From: Lepisosteus oculatus
Taxonomy: Eukaryota; Chordata; Actinopteri; Semionotiformes; Lepisosteidae
Assembly: GCF_040954835.1 (NCBI RefSeq)
Contig: NC_090711.1
Coordinates: 2,921,501 to 2,985,500 of the forward strand
Direction of reading: 5' to 3'
DNA length: 64,000 bases
The position numbers were made by a program, and so were the translations under genes. The notes under the pieces were generated by a model. The model searched no databases. It saw only the letters and a program-made list of their open reading frames with translations, and was not told the origin of the DNA. Of the stretch, positions 41,724-52,300 are shown in pieces (the stretch's first letter is position 1; every line of letters starts with the position of its first letter).

Positions 41724-44700
41724 CTATATGTCCTCCACCTCCGTCTGTGCTAGCCCCTGTCCACCCTCTTCCTCCCCCTCCTCCTCCTCTTCCTCCCCCT
41801 CCCAGTCGAGGTCTGCCGTGGCGTCCTGGTACTGCTGGTACTCAGACACCAGGTCGTTGGTGTTGCACTCGGCCTCGGTGAACTCCATCTCGTCCATGCC
41901 CTCTCCGGTGTACCAGTGCAGGAAGGCCTTGCGCCGGAACATGAGGGAGAACTGCTCCGAAATGCGGCGGAACACCTCCTGGATGGCCGTGCTGTTGCCG
42001 ATGAAGGTGGAGGCCATCTTGAGGCCACGGGGCGGGATGTCGCAGACGGCCACCTTGACGTTGTGCGGGATCCACTCCACGAAGTAGCTGCTGTTCTGCT
42101 GCTGCATGGCCAGCATCTGCTCTTCCACCTCCCTGGTGGACATCCGGCCGCGGAAAATGCCCGCCACCGTGAGGTAGCGCCCCCGGCGGGGGTCGCAGGC
42201 CGTCATCATGTTGCGGGCGTCGAACATCTGCTGGGTGAGCTCGGGCACGGTCAGGGCGCGGTACTGCTGGCTGCCCCGGGCCGTCAGCGGGGCGAAGCCG
42301 GGCATGAAGAAGTGCAGGCGGGGGAAGGGCACCATGTTGACCGCCAGCTTGCGCAGGTCGGCGTTCAGCTGCCCGGGGAAGCGCAGGGAGGTGGTGACGC
42401 CGCTCATGGTCAGCGACACCAGGTGGTTCAGGTCGCCGTAGGTGGGCGTCATGAGCTTGAGCGTGCGGAAGCAGATGTCGTACAGCGCCTCGTTGTCGAT
42501 GCAGAAGGTCTCATCCGTGTTCTCTATCAGCTGGTGGATGGACAGGATGGCGTTGTAGGGCTCCACCACCGTGTCGGACACCTTGGGCGAGGGCATCACG
42601 CTGAAGCTGTTCATGATGCGGTCGGGGTACTCCTCCCGGATCTTGTTGACGAGCAGCGTGCCCATGCCCGAGCCCGTGCCGCCGCCCAGCGAGTGCACGA
42701 GCTGGAAGCCCTGCAGGCAGTCGCAGCTCTCGCACTCATTCCGCACCACGTCCATCACGCTCTCCACCAGCTCCGCCCCCTCCGTGTAGTGCCCCTTGGC
42801 CCAGTTGTTCCCGGCGCCAGAGTTCCCTGCAGACCAAGAAAACAGAGCCGCCGAATGAATCTCCCCGACCGACAGTCCTCCATACCGCTCGATGCATGCT
42901 GCGTCTGTTGCTTTGTACCGCCATCCTCGCTCAGTAGAATGGCCATTCCCAATGGGAGGCGATTTCCTTGATGAGTAAAATCCATCCGCGTTCAGTCCTG
43001 GAAGCTTTATCCTGGAAGAAGATCGCGGCGAGACAGAGCCTCTCCAGGGAGGTGCAGGACGCTAGGGGGGACCACACCCTGGATGGGTCACCAACCCATT
43101 AACTCAGCCACATGTACTGGGGGCAATTGAGAGACACCATCTAAACTGACCAGAGCACTGGGTCTGGCGGAAGCCAAAGGCTTTATAAGCTTAATAACAG
43201 CTTCTGAAAAGGAGGATAAAGAGCACAGCAATGACACTGGTACCTGCTGGATACAGCAGTCAGCAGGGAGCCTGCAATGATAGCTCTGTACGGCCTGCCT
43301 GCATGAGTGGAGTCACACTGGCTCACCATGGATGAAGTTGTCTGGTCTGAAGAGCTGTCCTATCCGGCTGCTCCTCACACTGTCCATGGTCCCGGGTTCG
43401 AGGTCCACCAGCAGGGCTCTAGGGACATACTTGCCGCCTGAAGTTGCAAGACGGGAAACACTTACTTCAGACACGGAGTGGGTCTGAGTCTTCATCTAGC
43501 TCTCTGTGGTTTTTGATTACAGTATCGTTGCCTAGTCTATCAGTCTGGAACTCCCAACACAAGGACGGAGTCACTCTTCCTCACCCAGCATTGTTATCAT
43601 CAGCATATGAAGCACTATGGGAAGCTTTGGGAAATGCTTTTATGAAAAATGGAGAATGAAAATCCAGTAGCAGGCATTTCATTTCAAGCTACTAAAATGT
43701 AAAAACAGGGAAAGAATGCAAGATATATCTTGTCTGTCCTGTCTTGCGGGTGAGGTGTGTGAATGCACTGTCTTCCAATGGCTACACAGAAGCAAAAGTA
43801 CTTTCATTGTTTGACTTCTTCTCCAATAAAAGAAATCAAGATGACTGCAAATTAAACAACTGACATGACATGATCTTTAGTGTCTGAAAGACTTAGGATC
43901 ACAGATGGAAATAAAGATGCGATGCATTTAGGCTTCAAAATAGGAAGTCATTCTTTCACAAGGAGTTGTGAGAATGTACAAAAAATTTATAGACCAAACA
44001 CTCACAGGTGTAACTCTGTGATTCTTTAAGAAGTGATGAGAATTTTGGACCGATTAGCCACATAAGCAAGATTTGATTAAGCAAGGTAGTTAAGCTACCT
44101 CCTACTTTCAGATTGCTGTGATTTCAGCTACTCCAATGATATAGCAGGATCCTGACTGGGACCCAGTGTTTCAGGGGCTGAAAAGGGGGGGTGCTTGTAC
44201 CATGTGCCTCATTGAAGTAGACATTGAGTCTTTCCAGCTGCAGGTCACTGTCCCCTTGGTAGGTGCCCGTGGCAGTGATCCCATGCTCATCGCTGATCAC
44301 CTCCCAGAACTGTGAGCGCACACAGAGACACACACTGGTCAAGCACTTACAACACCAACCCAATGTGCCACAACGTATTTAGTCACAGAAAAGCCTCACC
44401 TAGCTCAAAAAGCAGAGGGGAGTGCATAAAAGATGCATTGCATGCACTGTGTATGTGACAGACTGCCTGAGGCCCACTATCTCTTTCACACTGCTCCATG
44501 CACTGGGGGTGATGCAGCTCTAGAGGTCGGGCTCGGAGTCAGCCAGTGTACCAGCTCTAATCAAGCTTTCTCTCTGTGCACTTTCTAAAGCTCCTTGACT
44601 CTCTCACTGTTACCCCCTCCTGACGGACTGCGATGCCTCCCTTTTCCCTCCCTCGCCCTCACAGCAGTAACTATCTGAGTCACACTTCTCCCCCTTATCT

Positions 44701-45501
44701 CCGGACTCTGGGGTGGGGGCTGGGTAAGATACACCCAGCGTCACCCAAACTTTAAAGAGACAGTTTGCATGCCCTTACTTAGCTCGAATGCAAATATGTT
44801 TAAAAATACCCCCTTTCTGTCCTGTTGTTACAAACGCCATTTGCATACAACTCAGAGCTTACATTGCATTTCGTTCTTTCGCTGTTTCTGCTAAGGCTAC
44901 ATTTTCAGGATTTTGAATGGAAGAGCAGGGTTCGTTTTAAAAAATGAATTCTCTCAGAAGCTGGAGCCTGGCATGCTTCGATTGTCATTTATTTTTATAA
45001 TGAATATACAAATATAATTTAAAATAAAATAATAACCATAATACCACATGAAGCAGATTATTTGAAATAACTTTAGTACAAATGTAATTACGCGTATCTG
45101 AGGTTTATTTCTTTATAATATAGGGTTATGCTTTAGGTTGAGTTTATCCTGCTGTAATTCTGGATGAGTCTTGCTTAAGTTGCTGTGCTGATGATGCCAT
45201 ACCTACAGTAGCTCTGAAGCACTATTTGACTTGACTCATAGTAAAAAATAAGTTAAAACTTAGACAAGAGCTCTTTCAAAATTATTTCTGTAATATGTGT
45301 AATTGTGTGTTTTTAAAAGCCACTTTCCTGGAGGAGTATATATTTCTATTTATTTAAACATATCTCACATTTTTCAAGCAAGCAAATTGCCTCTTCACCT
45401 TCCTGCCTGGATGAAGCAGACAGACAGACGCACAGATCTCTTACCTTGGACCCGATCTGATTCCCACACTGTCCGATCTGCAGGTGGACGATCTCGCGCA
45501 T
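41724..45501 (-). CDS. tubb1: Tubulin beta-1 chain
   Basis: The divergent beta-tubulin of platelets and thrombocytes, which forms the marginal microtubule band with alpha-tubulin. Four exons in phase: 45445-45501, 44201-44309, 43327-43437 and 41724-42826, giving 459 aa. This is the standard beta-tubulin exon layout. It has the MREI start that triggers tubulin mRNA autoregulation, the GTP-binding GGGTGSG loop at residues 140-146, and full length with no indel up to the C-terminal tail. The tail is longer than usual: about 32 residues after QYQDA, with two acidic runs and a non-acidic end [11 protein letters not shown]. Identification as TUBB1 rather than another isotype rests on synteny (next to ATP5F1E and PRELID3B, as in human) and on divergence in residues 20-60. 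The upstream TATATAA at 45,581-45,587 fits a tissue-restricted promoter. Confidence 0.94.
42990..43185. repeat. Degenerate dispersed repeat in TUBB1 intron 3
   Basis: ggatgggtcaccaacccatt, acatgtactgggggcaattg and agagacaccatctaaac resemble the middle of the dispersed repeat at 8,520-8,915. It is much diverged and has no clear ends. Confidence 0.4.
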
Positions 45502-45580
45502 TGTGAGGAGTGTGGCAGGACACTGAGACACAGGCTGAAGGCAGACGAGTCTGAAACACAGCTCGCGGTCCAGACATGCC

Positions 45581-45587
45581 TTATATA
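45581..45587 (-). promoter_or_regulatory. TUBB1 TATA box
   Basis: TATATAA on the minus strand, about 80 bases upstream of the ATG. It predicts a start near 45,555 and a 5' UTR of about 50 bases. A TATA box suits a gene of restricted expression. Confidence 0.55.
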
Positions 45588-46109
45588 CTGCCGCTGATGT
45601 CACTGGCAGGGAGGGTGAGTCCACCTCACACAGCCAGCACGTGAAGCACGCTTGCACACACAGCGCAATGACAGGTTCACTGGTGACAGGCGTGAAGCGA
45701 GCTTTTCTACACACTGCACATTTTAACACGACAGTGCAAGACACCAGCAGGGAGCCTCATTCTGCCCCACAGACAGAGAAGAGTGCATAGCGATTCTTGT
45801 ACATTCTCAAAAGATCTCTCTTGTGACATTTTCTGACAAATACTTTCACAGTTATTCCGCTTAGGAGAGACTTCCAAGGAAACCAGCTTGAAACTGGAAA
45901 TCAGTGTTATGTTTAATGAGGCCCAGAGGTTCATTAGTGCTCTTACCTGAGCCCCAGTGGGTTACGGGTGTCATGAGGATCGCTCACATGGGGGCGCCCT
46001 CAGGACAAGCTCCCAGCCTGCAGCCCTTATCTTCAGCTGTTTGCATGTGATCGAAACACCCTTCCTAACTACTGCTGGTTCTTACATTTGGAGCGATGCA
46101 TTCTCTAAT

Positions 46110-46181
46110 AAGGCTCCACGGCCGAAACGTTGTGTTTTCTTTCTTCTCTTTTCAGCATGGAATAAACGTATGACTTATTCT
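46110..46181 (+). repeat. Half foldback repeat, copy 3
   Basis: aggctccacggccgaaacgt is followed by a pyrimidine tract, ttcagcatggaataaacgta and cttattc. This corresponds to one arm only of the hairpin family (compare 54,630-54,705). Confidence 0.65.
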
Positions 46182-46567
46182 CTAATAACGCTGACAGATA
46201 GAAGCTGAGGATACTTGGTAAAAAAAGCGTGTTTAAAATCCCCTCATCCCCGGACATCACCCCGCAGTCCCCTCAGACGCCACCAGGGCAGGGGGACACG
46301 TCGCTCACAGAGGGGACGCTTTCACGCCGACTGTGCCCTTATTTGGTCTTGTCATGCAGATGCAGCTCGGGAGATCTATCTTTCAGCACAGCTGCACAGC
46401 TCATTTCTCGCGGGGACAGAGATGGGGGTTGTGGTGAACGGGATTCGCCGCTCTGCCGCTCAGGAAGCGGGACAGTGGCGACGCGGAGCTCTGACGGGGC
46501 TCAGTCTGCCAGCGTGCTGCCTGACAGACACGAGACACAGCCGCTGGCTCACCGGGCCCTCTTGCCA

Positions 46568-46765
46568 GCATTATTATTATTATTATTATTATGCACAATC
46601 GCAGTGCGGTGGCTCTCCGGCTCAGGATCTGCGCCTGTGGCTGGAAGGCTACTCCGTTGGGCCCCTGAGCAAGGCCCTTCACCCCAGCTGCTCCAGGAGT
46701 GCTGTACAATGGCTGACCCTGCACCCTGACCCCCAGGTGGGGGTATGCGAAAAGACAAGTTCCAA
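46568..46765 (-). repeat. tRNA-like dispersed repeat, reverse copy
   Basis: Read on the minus strand this matches the repeat at 17,440-17,645: agccattgtacagcactcct, ggagcagctggggtgaaggg and ccttgctcaggggccca. A (TTA)n run flanks it at 46,568-46,592. Confidence 0.6.
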
Positions 46766-48631
46766 ATACAAGAAGTTGTATATGGCTAATAAAGTGATCT
46801 TATTAAACAACTTTACTTTATAGAGCACTATTTATATTCAAACTACCAAAGTACCATACAGAAAACTTGACAAATCAGCACAGGATGAAATTTAACACCA
46901 GACACCAGAATTCTGACTTAAAAAGCAGAGGCAACAGGTAGGTTTGGGTGTGGTCTTGAGCCCGACAGAGACTCGCTCATCCTGATCTCGCCGGGGAAGG
47001 TGTTAAGAGTTAAGAGTGAATTAAGAGTGCCAGCGACAGATGGTCTTCCGACCTAGCGCTACAGTCCCGAACAATGGTAAGACGTCTGGTTATCGGACAG
47101 AAACGACGGGCCCTGTGTACGCGGGTGTGGGGGTGACTGAGCTGAAATCCTTCAGGGTCTCAAAGCCGAGGCCCCGGACGGGCAGGGGAGAGGAAACCGG
47201 CGGAGGGAGCCGCGCGCCCCAGCGGCGGCCGGCCGATAACCCGCCCTGCGCGCCTTATCTGCGTGGGCCAGCACTCCCGTCCCTCTGACAGCGTGGGGCC
47301 GATCCCAGCAGCCCCCTCCCGCGGGGGTATGTCGCAACAGGAGCGGGGCTCCACTTCCCAAAGCAAGAAGTGGAGAGCTGGTATCTGCGCTGTATCACAC
47401 ACACACACACAAATCTTCATTTTCTAAATTCGTTCGGGGCTTTAAGATAAGAGTGGAGTCTCTTACACATGATTGCAAACACAATGGCCACATGCTGAAC
47501 ATCTATCAGACTGCTGTGTCCCAGCTCCAGACCTCCTACAGTGCTTTTGCCTTTATGATATAGAAAAAGCTCAATTTTAAAAGCATTAAAGATGCAGAGC
47601 AGACGAATGGGTGTGACATAGAGCTACCGTTACAGTGAGTGACTTCACCGTCTTTAATGAAAAGGAGAATATACTGTATATTAATAATAACCCTTTACAT
47701 TCGCATATTTGCCTTAAGTAAGTCCATGCAAGAGGTGAAATGCTATTAATAATAAAGTCAATAAATTCTTCAGTAACAGCGGTTTTATTAACATGGATGA
47801 TCACTAAAGTTCATGACAAGCAATTTAATTATAAGAAAGATGCATGCACTTGATTGTTCAGTCTGCAAAATCAGCAGATTACTCTCTAAAACAGGTGGTG
47901 TTGGAAGAGTCTTTTATCCCTACAGTCTGTTGTTACTGGCATTGCAAGGTTTCTAATATGTTTCAGCCTGATTAAGGCGGAGCACATTAGAAATACTGAC
48001 CACCCCTTAGATTGTATGACAAGAAAAAAGCAAACTTTTGTCAGATTTAAAAGTTATTTTTTCTTCCAACGGTGCAGGCAGAGACCTTTAAGGTCCGCTG
48101 TAGAGGACAAGCAGTGTCGTGACTGGCTGGGCAGGTCAGCAGGGACAGCTAAGCCTGACCTTTCAGGTGGAAAGTGTCTGAAAGTGTTTCAGCTCTTTGC
48201 CGTCCCACACTGACTCTCGATGCGAATGTTATTACATATCGCCCCCTTGTGGACCAGTGAATAATCGCAGGCCGTGTTCAGGAAGATCTGCAGTTAAGCA
48301 AGACAGTTGCACCCCGAGAGCCGCCTAAACAGATTTGTGCTTTTGTTATATTTATATATTTTAAAAAAGGCATGGATGAAAATACTGAGTTCTCACAGAA
48401 ATGTCCACAGCTTTCCTCTGATGCACTCTTTTGGTGGTCTTATCTGCTGCTGAGCGACCACAGACAAAATCCGGGATGAACTGCTCCAACAAAGTCTCTC
48501 TCCTGTGGGCCAGGATGCTGTGAACTGAGTCTGATTCCCAGGTTCAAAGGTCTGCTTCTGCTGGTAAAGAAAACACTGTAGTTCGAACATCAAGTCTTCG
48601 GGCCATTCGTTCACTATCGTGTCGCCCGATC

Positions 48632-48975
48632 TTGTCAGAAGCTAGGCAAGGCTGGGCCTGCTCAGTGTGGGGTGGGAGACCTCCCAAGACAACGAGGTTT
48701 CTGCTGTAAGGGGTGTTGCTGCTGTGAGTGCTCTCTCCTCGGGGCCAGAACTGGACAGGACCGGGATGAGAGCAGGGGTGTGAACACCGGTGTCCCAGGT
48801 AAGCTCCGGCCTGAGCTTGTGTATCGAATTAAACTGCTGACTCGCTCCTCCCCCTGCCCTGCTGTGTAGTGAAGCTGCTGGTGCGTGATGGGTGTCCCTC
48901 CTATCCACAAAAGCACTTAGGGATTCTTTGGGATGAAAGGTGCTATATCAATGCACAGAATTACCACCACCAAAG
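48632..48975 (+). repeat. 5S-derived SINE
   Basis: The head gcccgatcttgtcagaagct is followed by gggcctgctcagtgtggggt and gggagacctccc, clearly derived from 5S rRNA (internal promoter region). The body runs to caaaagcacttagggattct and aaaggtgctatatcaatgca. This copy has the aagcacttagggattct-type tail, unlike the 51.7-kb copy. Confidence 0.75.
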
Positions 48976-49321
48976 CACCGCAATTCATCAGTCTTTCGCT
49001 GCTCCCATTCCCTCCTCCTTCTCGTCTGCTTTTACCTTACTTTATCATTATTAACTATAAATACTTGATCACGCAGTGATTCGGCACCCACAGGTGAGGG
49101 GGTGCCTGCGTGTGCGTGTCCTGCCCTGCAATCGGCTGGTATCCCGTCCGTGGTATAATCCTGACTTTTACTCCCTGTCTCCTGGGTTAGGTTGGGATTT
49201 GCTTGTGGCTGGACGTGTTTGGCAGTTTTAACAGTCTCCTCCTCCCTCCCTTTGGAACGGCAGAATTCCCTTCTCCCGTCCTCTGCCCGCCCCCCTCATT
49301 TCCTCCCCTCCCCGCGCCTCC

Positions 49322-52300
49322 TCAGCTGCCCCCCCTCTCCCTCGTCATCTTGATCATGGTCTCCGGGGAGCGGTAGAGGAAGATGAGCTTGGCGAAGAGC
49401 TGCTCCTCCAGCTCGAGCTCGCCCGTCTCGCGCACCACGAAGATGTCCGTGCACAGCTTGAGCACGCGGTCCACGCAGGGCAGCTCCTCGAACATGATGG
49501 AGCGCGAGATCCCGTTGAAGAACTCCCGCACGAACTTCCCGATCACCAGCACCACGGACATGTACAGGCCCACAATGCTGCAGGGGAAAGACGAGGAAGC
49601 AGCGGGGCGGAGGCAGGCGATCGGTGGGGGGAGAGGGGAAGGGGAGTTGCCGAATGAAGGAACAGGAGAGCCGCAGGGTGAGAAGGAAGAACGGGCAAGA
49701 AAAGCAGGAAACAGGAGATTTGCAGGAGGGATGAAGAAAGAGAGGAAGAGTGAAGGATAAGAAAAATGGCAACACGTGACCTAACCTTTACGGCAAGCAT
49801 CACCTGGACAAGTGGACTGAAATCGCTCTGACACGGTTTTGGAAGGGAAAGCAGCGGGCTGGCGTCTCTTACCCGTATCCTGCCAGGAAGCCCAGGCTGG
49901 AGGGGCTGACCTTGTCGTTGAAGACGACGATCTCAATGCTCTGGCAGCCGGCGGGCGCGCGGCCTGGCGGGCACTCCTGCACGACCCACCACTGCGGCAC
50001 CTGCCCCCCCGGCTCGCTGGAGCTGGCCCGCCGCAGCCCGATCGCCACGGGCCGGAGCGCGGCCAGGGTCCGGGGCTCCTCGGTCCCGTTCGAGTGAGCT
50101 GCAGGGGGGGCACACAGTGTCAGGGCAGGGGCCTGCGAGCCCCTGGGGCGTACGAGTGGAGCTGCACAGCCCGGCAGAGGGACACACCGTCCCTCCGCAC
50201 AGACCCTGAAACCCCTTGAGCAGCGCAAGAGCTCCGCGCTGCCAGGAGCAGAAACCAGAAGGAACACGTTCACTGCGACACAGGCTTGCAGCTGCCTAGA
50301 TCCGATCGAGTGGCACTTCACCTGCAAAGATGAGCTGCACCGTTTGCAGTGAGCAGCACTTTAACTGCGAGACAGAACTTCCTGAGACACATGGTACTAG
50401 CTGTATTCACAGCCTTTTGCTCAGATAACACATTTTGCTGCTCTTTTCTGTTACGAAATGATTCCAAAACTATGCTGAGGCGAGATCCCAAAACTCAGTT
50501 TTCTAGTATTGGACAGGCAAGGCAGTACTGCTAGTTCTCTGTGAAAGTTAACTCCGTTTGATTAATGTAAGAGTTTTATCTGGGTCCAGTCTTTTGTCCA
50601 TACTAAATGGAACGTTTGACCCACACGACAAACAATGATTTCAAGCTCTTAAATGTAATGGAAGCCGACAGAGGTCTCATTCTGAATTGGACATGGAATC
50701 TACAATTGCCTGAGAAGCCTAGAGCCCTTGATTAGGTCAAGGGCATGATGCAGAAGGAGACCCACCTACGTCCAGCCGGTGTGCGATCTTGGATTCTGGG
50801 CCCGATGGAGCCCGGATGTATTTAGGCAGCAGCGACTTGATGATCCTGAGCGGAAAAAACACCGTAATTCAGCACCGCTGTCCCCTACCGATTCATGCCA
50901 TTGTCTTCACTGAGGTTCAGGTCAAGCACGGCTTTGAGGGGGCGGTATAACGAGGGTCACGTGTGCTTTGGGTGCAAATCATGTTCTGGACGAAACTGCG
51001 GCACAGTAAAGGGGGGACTACTGTTGTCAGCTTCCAGCCACCCTGACAAATTGCATCGTCAATTGCAGAACAGATTCATTCATTTTCCATTTAAATCAAC
51101 AAAAACCTAGAGAACACAATGATTTTAATAACAGAAGCCAAATCTGCCAAGTGAAAGGTCTGCTACCGTGTGGCAGAGGAGCATCTTTTGTTGGTAACCT
51201 CGCGACGGGCGCACGTTCCCTTTGAAGTCAACACACGACGCACGGAGCGCGTGGTTCGGTTCTGTCTACCCGGAGAGCGTGGGGACTCACACAGGCTGGC
51301 CGCGTGTGCCGCGCAGCATGTGCACGAGCTCGTCCCTCGTCCTCTGGTCCTCGTACTTCACGGTGTGCTCCCCGGCGGTCTGTGCGTTCATCACCAGCGA
51401 GGCGTTTCTGCGCACAGCGACAGGGCAGAAACTCACCGACGCAGGCAGAAGGACGCACAAGGGCAAGCGCCCATGCCTGATCCTCAAAACGTGATTGTAA
51501 ATAATAACTAAGTAAAGTAAAGAAGGCTGTGGAGCCTTCTTCAGGTGGGTGGCATCTTCTTACACTGCACAGCCGAAACGTTGTGTTTCTTTTCTTCTCT
51601 TTTCAGCAGGGAATAAACCTTTACTTATTCTTTTGCAGCCCTGATTAACCATGTTATTTACAATCGCGGTTTGAGAATCAGGTGTGCGAATTCCTACGCA
51701 TGCTGACGCAGCTACACAGCAGCCGTATCACCCTGCAACTCACAACTGGCAACCCACCGAAGCTAAGCAGGTGTGAGCCTGGTCAGTACCTGGATGGGAG
51801 ACCTCCTGGGGAAAACTAAGGTTCCTGCTGGAAGAGGTGTTAGTGGGGCCAGCAGGGGGCGCTCACCCTGTGGTCCATGTGGGTCCTAATGCCCCAGTAT
51901 AGTGACGGGGACACTATACTGTAAAAAGGCGCCGTCCTTCGGATGAGACGTAAAACCGAGGTCCTGACTCTCTGTGGTCATTAAAAATCCCAGGGCGTTT
52001 CTCGAAAAGAGTAGGGGTGTAACCCCGGTGTCCTGGCCAAATTCCCCCATTGGCCCTTACCAATCATGGCCTCCTAATAATCCCATCTATAAATTGGCTT
52101 CATTACTCTGCTCTCCTCCCCACTGATAGCTGATGTGTGGTGAGCGTTCTGGCGCACTATGGCTGCCGTCGCATCATCCAGGTGGGGCTGCACACTGGTG
52201 GTGGTGGAGGGGATCCCCATTACCTGTAAAGCGCTTTGAGTGGAGTGTCCAGAAAAGCGCTATATAAGTGTAAGCAATTATTATTATTATTACCTACTTG

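Larger units (their letters stand above)
45760..49320. other. Intergenic DNA between TUBB1 and PIEZO
   Basis: No gene is recognised. It contains a half foldback repeat, a tRNA-like repeat and a 5S-SINE (listed separately), plus a CpG-rich patch at about 47,150-47,340. Long open frames at 46,215-46,823 overlap repeat sequence and are not credible genes. Confidence 0.5.

Noticed and set aside
41916-42971. 351-codon open frame on the plus strand
   Set aside because: It is the antisense shadow of the GC-rich, strongly conserved TUBB1 exon 4; its Arg/Gly/His/Glu-rich translation matches no family.
46215-46823. 202-codon open frame
   Set aside because: It runs through an ATT microsatellite and a reverse tRNA-like repeat; there is no protein family signal.
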